Assembly (NCBI GenBank): GCA_964480825.1
Contig: CAYZRJ010000021.1
Location: 1-10,898 of the forward strand
Source: CAYZRJ01 sp964480825
GTDB taxonomy: Bacteria > Patescibacteriota > WWE3 > UBA101185 > UBA10185
Length of the DNA: 10,898 bases
Direction: 5' to 3'
Made by a program: the position numbers and the translations under genes. Numbering within the stretch: the stretch's first letter is position 1; every line of letters starts with the position of its first letter. Positions 1 through 5,550 of this stretch are shown piece after piece. A model generated the notes under the pieces. It made no database searches and had not been told where the DNA came from. It saw only the letters and a program-made list of their open reading frames with translations.

Positions 1-38
1 AGTCTATATGATCTGGGCTGTCAACCATACTGCTGTGA

Positions 39-44
39 TATCAT
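39..44 (+). promoter_or_regulatory. Candidate -10 box of the DUF1189 gene (leaderless layout)
   Basis: TATCAT matches TATAAT at five of six positions and ends six bases before the ATG at 51, so transcription would begin at or next to the start codon. No Shine-Dalgarno sequence precedes the ATG. A convincing -35 box is not visible; CTGTCA at 18-23 is the nearest candidate but its spacing is short (15). The same layout recurs at 6529, 9320 and 10819, which is the main support. Confidence 0.4.
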
Positions 45-50
45 ACGGTA

Positions 51-926
51 ATGATAAAAATAAAAGCATTTTTCTATGTCTTCTATAAAAGCCTTACTTC
101 GATCGCGTATTACAAAGAAATGTTAAAAACAAAAACTTCGTTTACGGTTAAATACTTTTTAACGCTGTCTCTATTATTTTCAATAGTTATGTCGATAATG
201 ATTTCGTTGGTTCAAATACCGCTCGCTCAAAAAGCTGTAGTTGATATATCAAGCTCGGCGCGTGATATGTTCCTTCAGGATTTAATAATTACAATAAAAG
301 ACAATAAATGGACGATAAATAAACCGGAACCTTTTATAGTATCCTTTCCGATCAGTGATAACACATCTGAGAAAGATGATGCCAATCCAAAAAATCTATT
401 TGTACTCTACCAAAACGGAACAATTGAGGACTTAAATAAATTAGACACATTAATCCTAGTTAACGCTAAAAATGTTTTAATACGTGAATCTAAAGGTTTT
501 AGAGCATACCCTCTTGAAAATCTACCAAACGGAACAATTACTCGCTCCGACTTTGATGGCTTTATGAACCAAATGTTGAATTTTGCTAAAAATCTACCTT
601 ATTTATTAGTAGCGTTTATATTTATCGGAACTCTATTTTACTTCGCAGTGTTTCAAGGATCCAATGTGTTATTTTTTGCGTTGGGAGTATGGTTGATTTC
701 TACGATTCTAAAGAAAAAAATAGATTACACAGCATCGGCTCGAATTACTGCCCATGCCACAACTTTACCAATGGTCATCATGGTAATAACTAAACTCGTT
801 GGTTATCAAATACCCATATCGTTTTGGTTTGAGATAACAACCATAGTGTTTGCGGTGGCGGTGCTTGTTAAACTTGGTAACGGTGGCAAGATAGACTCCG
901 AAGCCGCGAGTATTGAAGCTAAATAG
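51..926 (+). CDS. DUF1189 family integral membrane protein
   Basis: The 291-aa product looks like a DUF1189 membrane protein, a family of unknown function. A hydrophobic segment at about residues 36-56 follows a short basic N-terminal region. A soluble, presumably extracytoplasmic stretch of about 120 residues (60-180) comes next, followed by a cluster of hydrophobic segments at about 183-220, 237-251 and 257-274. The order of one N-terminal helix, a loop and a C-terminal helix bundle is typical of DUF1189. The ATG at 51 lacks a Shine-Dalgarno sequence but sits six bases after a -10-like TATCAT. The gene ends 33 bp before tRNA-Asn and is probably backbone rather than part of the accessory array. 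The family call rests on recognised sequence character, not on a catalytic motif. No function is assigned. Confidence 0.75.
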   Translation: MIKIKAFFYVFYKSLTSIAYYKEMLKTKTSFTVKYFLTLSLLFSIVMSIMISLVQIPLAQKAVVDISSSARDMFLQDLIITIKDNKWTINKPEPFIVSFPISDNTSEKDDANPKNLFVLYQNGTIEDLNKLDTLILVNAKNVLIRESKGFRAYPLENLPNGTITRSDFDGFMNQMLNFAKNLPYLLVAFIFIGTLFYFAVFQGSNVLFFALGVWLISTILKKKIDYTASARITAHATTLPMVIMVITKLVGYQIPISFWFEITTIVFAVAVLVKLGNGGKIDSEAASIEAK

Positions 927-941
927 ACCGTCTGGTAACAT
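913..941 (+). promoter_or_regulatory. Candidate promoter of tRNA-Asn
   Basis: TTGAAG (913-918) and TAACAT (936-941) are separated by 17 bp, overlapping the end of the DUF1189 gene. The implied start near 948 would give a short 5' leader before the tRNA at 960. Neither hexamer is perfect, so this is moderate support. Confidence 0.45.
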
Positions 942-959
942 AACGCAGTAGTTTACTAT

Positions 960-1034
960 TCCCCTGTAGCTCAATGGTGGAGCAGATCCCTGTTAAGGAT
1001 AAGGTTGCTGGTTCGAGTCCAGCCGGGGGAGCCA
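960..1034 (+). tRNA. tRNA-Asn (anticodon GTT), CCA encoded
   Basis: All arms fold. The acceptor stem is 960-966 with 1024-1030 (one T-G pair). The D stem is GCTC 969-972 with GAGC 980-983. The anticodon stem is 985-989 with 997-1001, the loop is 990-996 and the anticodon GTT is at 992-994. The variable loop is 1002-1006. The T stem is GCTGG 1007-1011 with CCAGC 1019-1023, enclosing loop TTCGAGT. G1031 is the discriminator and CCA (1032-1034) is encoded. The outermost anticodon-stem pair (G985/A1001) is a mismatch. The 3' end GGGGGAGCCA is the likely attachment site of the accessory array: its last nine bases recur in the R1 repeats downstream, and a recombinase remnant reads into the gene from the opposite strand. 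Confidence 0.95.
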
Positions 1035-1337
1035 TGAATTACTATTTGCAGAAACGAGTATAGAATCAAAGGGTTTTACAGCGTCATAGCAAACATTTCT
1101 ACCTTCTTCCCTAAGGTTCGATAGTACAAGTTTTAAAAGTTGCCTTCTTTCCTCAACTTCCGAACTTATAAATAGGTCATAAGCTCGATTTGCTAGTTCC
1201 AGTATGTATTTAGCAGTAATGTAGTAGTTATCTTCTGCATCTTGGAGCATAGCTAATTTGGTGTCTATTTCGGATAGTTGGTTGCGAAACGATTCATAGT
1301 ATTTGTCATATTCGTTGTCAATAATCCTCCACGACAT
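993..1337 (-). pseudogene. C-terminal remnant of a serine site-specific recombinase ending inside tRNA-Asn
   Basis: The 114-aa open frame matches the C-terminal part of CPR-type serine recombinases: a coiled-coil-like stretch rich in Glu, Lys and Asn, then ANRAYDLFISS, a segment resembling RQLLKLVLSNL, and AVKPFDSI. The resolvase catalytic domain and the zinc beta-ribbon are absent, so it cannot be active alone. The last residues, WLPRLDSNQQP, are the antisense reading of the tRNA 3' half, and the stop codon lies in the anticodon loop at 993-995. This is the expected result when an element integrates at a tRNA 3' end and its recombinase frame continues into the target. The ATG at 1337 directly follows the stop of the DUF6624 gene and is probably an internal Met left by a deletion; translation could still be coupled. 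The family call comes from conserved tail motifs only. Confidence 0.7.
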
Positions 1338-1841
1338 TTATTCAAAGGATTTAAGATAATCTTGCAAACTATCCAATTCTACAGATTTTCTAAGAGCATC
1401 TACTTTATCCGGTGATTCCAAAGGATAAATTTCCCAATTGCCCGTTTCTTTATTTTTTCTAACTTGAGTGCCATAAACTTGAGGTTTTTCCTCGAAAACC
1501 AATAAACGATCTTCTAAATACGCAATGTTTTTGGCTAAAATTTCATCTTTTTTAGCATTCTTCATAAGTTCTAAGTATTGTTTTTGGAATTCTCGATCTG
1601 CAGAATGTTGGACTAATAACCATGCAAATAATGAAGCCTTTTCACCAACCAAAGGAATTGTAGGTAATCCGAACTCAGCTATAACTTGTTTCATGTATTC
1701 TGTAGATTCCTTGTCCATTTTTCTCAAAAGTTCAAGATCTGATTCCGTGCGTGTGTAACCTGGTTTAAATATAGTTTTTCTATATTTCTGCTCGGCATTT
1801 GCTAGTTTAATTATGTTTTTCTTTACTTCTGTTGCTTTCAT
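1338..1841 (-). CDS. DUF6624 domain protein
   Basis: This 167-aa soluble protein shows the DUF6624 pattern. FGLPTIPLVGEKAS leads into AWLLVQHS (about 57-80), with a conserved His at 79. A helical segment follows, then IAYLEDRLLVFEEKPQVYGTQV (about 106-127) and a C-terminal PLESPDKVDALR element (140-151). The biochemical role of the family is unknown. The first 50 residues are charged and helical. No Shine-Dalgarno sequence or clear promoter precedes the ATG at 1841. A terminator for the upstream graspetide locus lies just before it (1873-1909), so its transcription signal is unclear. Its TAA stop abuts the ATG of the recombinase remnant. It may have been cargo of the element that inserted at tRNA-Asn. 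Confidence 0.75.
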   Translation of the reverse strand: MKATEVKKNIIKLANAEQKYRKTIFKPGYTRTESDLELLRKMDKESTEYMKQVIAEFGLPTIPLVGEKASLFAWLLVQHSADREFQKQYLELMKNAKKDEILAKNIAYLEDRLLVFEEKPQVYGTQVRKNKETGNWEIYPLESPDKVDALRKSVELDSLQDYLKSFE

Positions 1842-1872
1842 AAAAATGACTCGGAATACCGACCTTTTTTCA

Positions 1873-1909
1873 AAAAAATTAGGGGTATAAGTGATTCACA
1901 TTATACCCC
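1873..1909 (-). terminator. Rho-independent terminator after the graspetide ligase
   Basis: A perfect 9-bp stem (TTATACCCC and GGGGTATAA at 1882-1890 and 1901-1909) encloses a 10-base loop. Reading on the minus strand, it is followed after two bases by a run of seven T. It lies 24 bp past the TAG of the ATP-grasp gene, as expected for the end of that transcription unit. Confidence 0.75.
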
Positions 1910-1932
1910 ATATATCTTCTGCCCACATAGTT

Positions 1933-2887
1933 CTAAACCCCCTGTAGTAGCATTTTCGCCAAAGTACTTGAGATAGGCATTCCCGCAGCTCCCTCGACAA
2001 AACCCCACTGACCATTTGGATTTACTTCTAAAAACCAATAGTCATTGGTGCTATCTTTAATAAAGTCGAAGGCGCCAAAATTCAATCCCATGGCTTTGAC
2101 CATTTCAACACACCTTTGTGCTAGATCTTCAGGGAAATCTACATCTTGATGAAATGTTATATCACCGTTGTAGAATCCCATGCGCCAGTCAACTTTGTGT
2201 GTCATACTCGCGACCTTTTCTACAAGGCATGGAAATACGGTATCTCCTACAACAGTTACCCTAACATCGGTACCCTTTACATATTCCTGAAAGATGACGG
2301 GAGCAACTCTTAATCCGCTTAAATCCATACCTGGGGTATATTCCAGTTTTTGGGTATACGCTGCACGCAATGTCTCGGCTTCGCGAACAAATCCGATATT
2401 TGAGCGGCTTTACGACAACAGTTCGTAGTGCACGGATAAAGAGATCCGCTTGTTCAGGTGAACTTGTGATCAGTGTCTTTGGTACATGAAGCTTAAACCT
2501 GTTTGCCATCTGTAACTGATATATTTTCGAGTTACTTCGCATAATATTCCAGTAATCAGAAACCCAAGGAACATTCGGCAATATCGAATAAAACCAGGTA
2601 ATACCAGTCTTATACGAGGCGTATGTGACATCACGATAATTTGCCGGCACTGGTAATTCTTCAGGTGCAAGCAAGAGTGGCTTTCTGTACCAAACCGAAA
2701 TTACATCTTGGAGCGAGCCGCTTTGAGTAGTAGTTGATGCATAACTTCCCGTCCATTCGTAACTCAATTCTTCCTGATTCGGGAAGTTTCGCGGGTCGAA
2801 TATAACCGGCACCACGTTTGTAGGAAAATGTTTTGTGACCATTTCTACATGAGGGTCAGGTAACGACGTGAAAATTAAAACTTTCAT
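1933..2887 (-). pseudogene. ATP-grasp graspetide (microviridin-type) ligase, interrupted by a one-base frameshift
   Basis: Ligases of this family use ATP to form ester or amide links between Thr/Ser/Lys and Asp/Glu side chains of a RiPP precursor. The N-terminal part (2887 to about 2402) has MKVLIFTS, a VWYRKP motif near residues 65-70 typical of MvdC/MvdD-like enzymes, and VVVKPL at 157-162. The frame then changes. The second part (about 2400-1933) has the hinge FQEYVKG, DVRV, VDWR, and the metal-binding FLEVNPNGQW with the family's Gln-Trp ending. Dropping one T of the TTT at 2399-2401 (plus strand) joins the parts as VVVKPLNIGFVREAE, giving about 317 residues, close to the usual length. 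Both sides retain conserved motifs, so the lesion is recent or a sequence error. An AAAGGA site precedes the ATG, and the precursor gene lies 94 bp upstream. Confidence 0.85.
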
Positions 2888-2918
2888 TTTATCCTTTGCT
2901 TTTAGGCTGAAATTAAAG

Positions 2919-2956
2919 AGCCAGAAGTATCCAAGTATAAACGGATAAATCTGGCT
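2919..2956 (-). terminator. Attenuator-like hairpin between graspetide precursor and ligase
   Basis: AGCCAGA (2919-2925) pairs with TCTGGCT (2950-2956). An inner TATCC/GGATA stem at about 2928-2932 and 2943-2947 is separated by small bulges. On the minus strand CTTTAATTT follows, a weak T tract suggesting partial termination. On the plus strand the hairpin is followed by six T (2956-2961). Its position after the precursor fits the common RiPP arrangement in which precursor mRNA exceeds enzyme mRNA. Confidence 0.55.
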
Positions 2957-2981
2957 TTTTTGCGAAGGCGCGACGATTGTA

Positions 2982-3113
2982 TTAATCTACGTCGTTGTCG
3001 CCAGGCTCGTGATCACTTCCAGTTGCGGTTCCAGTCTTCGGGGTATGTCCCTGAACGACAGGTACGTCCACAAGCAACTGCGCCAGAAACGGTACAACAG
3101 TGTTTTGGTCCAT
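2982..3113 (-). CDS. Graspetide (microviridin-like) precursor peptide, 43 aa
   Basis: The short gene has an ATG at 3113 preceded by an excellent GAAAGGAG site seven bases upstream, and ends at TAA 2982-2984. The leader contains PFLAQLL at residues 8-14, matching the PFFARFL helix by which microviridin leaders bind their ATP-grasp ligase: Pro, Phe, Ala and the final Leu are identical and the others conservative. The C-terminal core runs from about T24. It has hydroxyl residues T24, T27, T29, T31 and S33 alternating with small residues, then acids D34, E36, D39, D41 and D43, plus K26. These are the donors and acceptors needed for ester and amide rings. There is no Cys, so lanthipeptide or sactipeptide chemistry is excluded. 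The ATP-grasp gene lies immediately downstream in the same orientation. The core does not match the classical TxKxPSD pattern, so the ring topology may differ. Confidence 0.85.
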   Translation of the reverse strand: MDQNTVVPFLAQLLVDVPVVQGHTPKTGTATGSDHEPGDNDVD

Positions 3114-3163
3114 TTTGGTCTCCTTTCATAGATTTTGGAACAGTGTATCTTTATGCATTTTGA

Positions 3164-3192
3164 AACATATCATTTATGTTATGGGAAGCCAA
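3164..3192 (-). promoter_or_regulatory. Promoter of the graspetide locus
   Basis: On the minus strand TTGGCT (3187-3192) and TATGTT (3164-3169) have a 17-bp spacing. Transcription would start near 3157, giving a leader of about 44 bases to the precursor ATG. The -35 and -10 each match consensus at four of six positions; the exact spacing raises confidence. Confidence 0.5.
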
Positions 3193-3264
3193 GACCTTAT
3201 TAAAAGGCGTCTTAATTGCAAGAATCCTTTAAATTCGGGATGAAAATAAAGCTATTTTGAGCCC

Positions 3265-3318
3265 CTAGAATAGTTCTAACATCCTCTGCTATGTAGAGCC
3301 AATAGGACGATATTCTAG
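3265..3318. repeat. Inverted repeat enclosing R2 copy a
   Basis: CTAGAATA (3265-3272) and TATTCTAG (3311-3318) are perfect complements flanking the R2a repeat, giving an 8-bp stem with a 38-base loop. This could be an end structure of a mobile module or a weak transcript end. Only this R2 copy has it. Confidence 0.45.
3274..3302 (+). repeat. Repeat family R2, copy a
   Basis: TTCTAACATCCTC followed by TGCTATGT and AGAGCCAA. It agrees with copy b (6042-6070) at 26 of 29 positions and with copy c (7032-7051) over its first 20 bases. It lies between the graspetide promoter and the AbiE module, at a module boundary like the other copies. The GAGCCA end is shared with the tRNA-Asn 3' end and with R1. 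Confidence 0.75.
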
Positions 3319-3323
3319 CTTTT

Positions 3324-3476
3324 CTACTCTTTTCCAAAAACAGACTGCATAAATGGCTCAGTACTAAAAGTGTCTTCATATTTAGGATATTTTTTCAAAC
3401 CCTCTACATTCTTTTGAGAATAAAAATTTTCGATAATATAACCAAAATACCTAGCCAAACCAGATGTCCGGTTCAA
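3324..3476 (-). CDS. Possible small or residual coding region downstream of abiEii
   Basis: An open frame on the minus strand ends at TAG 3324-3326 and stays open back to about 3511, overlapping the last codons of abiEii in another frame. A TTG at 3476 is preceded by AAGGAAAGG eight bases upstream and would give a 50-aa product containing LARYFGYIIENFYS and a C-terminal QSVFGKE. Its composition is protein-like (aromatic, amphipathic). It could be a small accessory gene of the AbiE operon or the 3' relic of a gene cut by insertion of that module. I do not recognise the family. A different minus frame overlaps the R2a end, so this call is weak. The rest of 3190-3492 holds only the R2a repeat and its inverted repeat. 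Confidence 0.35.
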   Translation of the reverse strand: MNRTSGLARYFGYIIENFYSQKNVEGLKKYPKYEDTFSTEPFMQSVFGKE

Positions 3477-3492
3477 AACGGCAGCCTTTCCT

Positions 3493-4185
3493 TCATGACT
3501 TCTCCATACGTAGCCTCAGCAAAGCTATTGTTTCTTCTCTAAGTTTTAGCTTTACCCAATCTTTTTGTTTTGCAGTTAATAGTTCACCTACACCATTTAA
3601 AATATGCGTATTGGACATATTCTCAAGCTGTTCGATACATTTTTCTACCAATTGATTGAAGGGCATACCCGCACGTTCTTCCACAATATCTTTGTTTAAT
3701 GCGAAACGCTTGGTTAAAAAGACCCACACATCGTAAATGTCGCGGCTTGTTTTCCCTATTCTTTCATGCATAGCCATAAGTTTATGCGCAAACATATCCT
3801 CAATTACCATAACTTGCATTGACACGCCTAAATAAGTTTTGATTTCGTATCTAGATCCAAACTGTCTTCTGTTTACTTCTATTTTAATATTGTGGGCTTT
3901 ATCCTCATAGGAAAGTAACCAAAATAAGTTAAATCTTTTTTTGTAAAATTCCTTAAGGCTTCCGTATTTATTGACTATGGAGGTAATACGTTCAAACACA
4001 TAGTCTTCTTTGCTGACATCTAGCAGATCAAAATCAAGATCAACAGAAAAACGATCCAAAGTGTAGAACATCAAAGCGGCTGTACCTCCCTTAAAACCTA
4101 GAAATGGAGAAACAGTGGTATCAGAATAAATATCTTTTAAAATCTGGAATAAAATTGTTTTATGTAAAGTTATATTTAAAGTCAT
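3493..4185 (-). CDS. abiEii: AbiEii-family nucleotidyltransferase toxin
   Basis: This 230-aa protein belongs to the AbiEii/AbiGii (DUF1814) nucleotidyltransferase toxins, which modify RNA; characterised relatives add nucleotides to tRNA or bind GTP. The polymerase-beta-like active site is visible: GFKGGTA at 30-36 and DRFSVDLDFDL at 44-54, supplying the acidic pair D49 and D51. Further on, AHKLMAM and GKTSRDIYDVWVFL correspond to the conserved K and RDxYD motifs near the middle of the fold. The length is normal for the short subfamily. Its ATG overlaps the abiEi stop by four bases (ATGA), so translation is probably coupled and the antitoxin is made first. No promoter of its own is visible. 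Together with abiEi it forms a complete type IV toxin-antitoxin and candidate phage-abortive module. Confidence 0.88.
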   Translation of the reverse strand: MTLNITLHKTILFQILKDIYSDTTVSPFLGFKGGTAALMFYTLDRFSVDLDFDLLDVSKEDYVFERITSIVNKYGSLKEFYKKRFNLFWLLSYEDKAHNIKIEVNRRQFGSRYEIKTYLGVSMQVMVIEDMFAHKLMAMHERIGKTSRDIYDVWVFLTKRFALNKDIVEERAGMPFNQLVEKCIEQLENMSNTHILNGVGELLTAKQKDWVKLKLREETIALLRLRMEKS

Positions 4186-4790
4186 ACTATTTGTGTAAAA
4201 ATCTTATTTTCTTTAAATAAATGATTAACTTGTTTTGTCATTCGGTTGTTACTGTATATTGGCAGAATCTCAAAAATTCTGTCCCAGTTTACAATTCTCA
4301 AATTATCAAGGTGGTAATTGGCATTTATATATAGTGTATCTAAAAAAGCACGCTCTTTAGTAGCAATAGATATATCGTTAGTGTTCTCTACGCCAATTGA
4401 ATTCATAAGAGCCTCGTTTTTTATTTTTTTGTAAGAGTAAACTTGACTATCGATAGTTAATTCACGAGTTGCATAGGAAGCAATAAAGATCTGGTTGTAA
4501 TATTGAAATATAAGACCTTCTTTAGCCAAAACTGTTTCAAAACTTACATAAGCTGGCGTGAATATTTTAGTAGCTAATTCTAATTTATTATATTCTTTAT
4601 TTTTTGCATAAAATCCTTTACGAATTCTATAAAGGTCACCTTTTTTAACATAGTAATTTAACCTTACTATTGACGTTGCATTACTTGGACCTTGCCACAA
4701 CAACGCAATATCTTTTGATGAAAAGACCGTCTTGTTTGATCTTAATATAGCTGAAATGTAATCGCCTTTTTGCATATTAATGCTAGACAT
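4182..4790 (-). CDS. abiEi: AbiEi-family antitoxin and transcriptional regulator
   Basis: This 202-aa protein has the AbiEi layout. An N-terminal winged helix-turn-helix (about 14-65; SSKDIALLWQ, then RLNYYVKKGDLYRIRKGFYA, where the wing is basic) is followed by a C-terminal domain containing the TKERAFLDTLY segment seen in these antitoxins. Such proteins neutralise AbiEii without a stable complex and repress their own promoter. The ATG at 4790 sits inside a 29-bp palindrome, and a promoter with 17-bp spacing lies just upstream, leaving a leader of about 20 bases without a Shine-Dalgarno site. A second Met at residue 6 is an alternative start, also without one. The gene overlaps abiEii by four bases. 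The base composition is very AT-rich compared with the graspetide locus next door. Confidence 0.85.
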   Translation of the reverse strand: MSSINMQKGDYISAILRSNKTVFSSKDIALLWQGPSNATSIVRLNYYVKKGDLYRIRKGFYAKNKEYNKLELATKIFTPAYVSFETVLAKEGLIFQYYNQIFIASYATRELTIDSQVYSYKKIKNEALMNSIGVENTNDISIATKERAFLDTLYINANYHLDNLRIVNWDRIFEILPIYSNNRMTKQVNHLFKENKIFTQIV

Positions 4791-4823
4791 AAGGTTGAAC
4801 CTAATGTCTAGTACAAATTGTAC
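4783..4823. promoter_or_regulatory. Probable AbiEi operator: two abutting palindromes
   Basis: CTAGACAT (4783-4790) and ATGTCTAG (4804-4811) pair perfectly. Inside them AGGTT (4792-4796) pairs with AACCT (4798-4802) around a central G, giving a 29-bp near-perfect palindrome over the transcription start and ATG. GTACAAATTGTAC (4811-4823), a second palindrome, covers the -10 box. AbiEi proteins are known to bind inverted repeats in their own promoter, so autorepression here is a reasonable inference. Confidence 0.7.
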
Positions 4824-4845
4824 CAGGAATTGTCTTAGATATCAA
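4817..4845 (-). promoter_or_regulatory. Promoter of the abiEi-abiEii operon
   Basis: Reading on the minus strand, TTGATA (4840-4845) and TACAAT (4817-4822) are spaced by 17 bp. Transcription would begin near 4810, inside the larger palindrome. Confidence 0.7.
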
Positions 4846-4875
4846 GATAAAAATTAACGAAACTAAGATCAACCT

Positions 4876-4909
4876 CATGGTTACAGAACATGTCAACCAA
4901 GGGGAGCCA
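4876..4909 (+). repeat. Repeat family R1, copy a (attachment-site-like)
   Basis: A 34-base unit: CATGGTTACAGAACATGT, then CAACCAAG and GGGAGCCA. It matches copy c (7651-7684) at 31 of 34 positions, and its last 24 bases match copy d (8403-8426) at 23. The final nine bases equal the tRNA-Asn 3' end (1026-1034). The bases to its right (TAATAGATT...) resemble those right of copy b. It sits between the divergent AbiE operon and the 62-aa gene. Confidence 0.85.
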
Positions 4910-5010
4910 TAATAGATTTTCCTTTCCACAGCAACCTTAAGTACACATTTCAAGAATTTACCAAAGTAGTCGTTATACGAAATCCATATCCCATTCAAAG
5001 TGCCTATAGG

Positions 5011-5039
5011 TTGACCGAAACCACAATTTGCCGTATAAT
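5011..5039 (+). promoter_or_regulatory. Promoter of the 62-aa protein module
   Basis: TTGACC (5011-5016) and a perfect TATAAT (5034-5039) with 17-bp spacing. It is preceded by CTATAGG, a heptamer also present before the promoter at 5551. The expected start is near 5046, leaving a leader of about 31 bases. Confidence 0.85.
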
Positions 5040-5076
5040 TAGCAAATACTCACAAAGGCATAAGGAGATCAAAATC

Positions 5077-5265
5077 ATGAAAACGTTTGAATGGCAGGAA
5101 TTGCCCAGTATTATCCATGGCAACGACGACCCTACCCGGACTGGCACCATTGAGTTGGACGAATGCCCTCATGCTGGTGATTACATCGAGGTAGGCGAAA
5201 ATGATCAGCTGCAAGTCAGCAAGGTTGTTCATCGCCCCGGGAAACCGACCCTTCTTGTTTGTTAA
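5077..5265 (+). CDS. Hypothetical 62-aa acidic protein
   Basis: The ATG at 5077 is chosen because TAAGGAG (5061-5067) lies nine bases upstream and a strong promoter ends at 5039; earlier in-frame Met codons lie upstream of the transcription start. The product is short and probably all-beta: FEWQELP at 5-10, TIELDECPHAGDYIEVGEN at about 24-42, then QVSKVVHRPGKPTLLV to the end. The run of a GDYIEV turn followed by a VVH element resembles small SH3-like or DUF-type hypothetical proteins in which a short barrel is likely, but I do not recognise a named family. There is no signal peptide or membrane segment. The gene has its own promoter and terminator and is bounded by R1 repeats on both sides, so it forms a single-gene module. 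Confidence 0.8.
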   Translation: MKTFEWQELPSIIHGNDDPTRTGTIELDECPHAGDYIEVGENDQLQVSKVVHRPGKPTLLVC

Positions 5266-5295
5266 TACACGAGGGTTCGCTGAGCAAAAACGAAG

Positions 5296-5344
5296 GAAGC
5301 CCTAACTATGTGTCTATGACATAAGTTCGGGCTTCAATTTTTTT
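5296..5344 (+). terminator. Terminator of the 62-aa gene module
   Basis: GAAGCCC (5296-5302) pairs with GGGCTTC (5329-5335). AACT/AGTT and ATGT/ACAT pairing extends the stem inward with a bulge. AA and seven T follow (5338-5344). Confidence 0.85.
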
Positions 5345-5398
5345 CTATATACTATTTCATGAAAACACTGGCAAAAGTATTCGAATAAAGTTCTGTAT

Positions 5399-5458
5399 GG
5401 GGAGCCATAATGGATTCTTTCCTATCACAACAACAAAATAATCATCTCTAATTTCCTC
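5399..5458 (+). repeat. Repeat family R1, copy b, with right arm shared with copy a
   Basis: Only the nine-base core GGGGAGCCA (5399-5407) is shared with the tRNA and the other R1 copies on the left side. To the right, TAATGGATTCTTTCC aligns with TAATAGATTTTCCTTTCC after copy a, and homology with small gaps continues about 35 bases. On the minus strand the flank (about 5407-5460) reads open through EEIRDDYFVVVIGKNPLWLP, which may be a relic of coding sequence. Between the terminator at 5344 and the promoter at 5551 nothing else is recognised apart from the tandem repeat at 5459. Confidence 0.6.
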
Positions 5459-5480
5459 CACTATCTTATCACTATCTTAT
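5459..5480 (+). repeat. 11-bp tandem duplication
   Basis: CACTATCTTAT occurs twice in direct succession. It lies inside the decayed minus-strand frame next to R1b and breaks that frame, so it is probably a simple slippage duplication in non-functional DNA. Confidence 0.8.
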
Positions 5481-5550
5481 ATGGAAATGTGAATAAAATT
5501 CTTTCACTAGCTCCGCATCACCTGAATGTGCCTGTAACACCAGCTATAGG

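Noticed and set aside
2396..2404. Programmed frameshift in the graspetide ligase
   Set aside because: CTC AAA TAT has no rare-codon stall, slippery heptamer or downstream structure that I can see, and other members of the family need no shift. An indel or sequence error is simpler.
2960..3163. Plus-strand 67-aa frame over the precursor gene
   Set aside because: It is the antisense shadow of the graspetide precursor, is Arg/Gln-rich and has no ribosome binding site.
4876..4909. R1 copies as tRNA 3' fragments with a T arm
   Set aside because: Only the last nine bases match the tRNA. The left arm has no T-stem or TTCRA loop, so these are attachment-like sites and not tRNA genes or simple tRNA duplicates.
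4801..4998. Minus-strand 65-aa frame near R1a
   Set aside because: It crosses the R1a repeat and the abiE operator, with no start signals. Part of it may be decayed coding sequence, reported as a finding instead.
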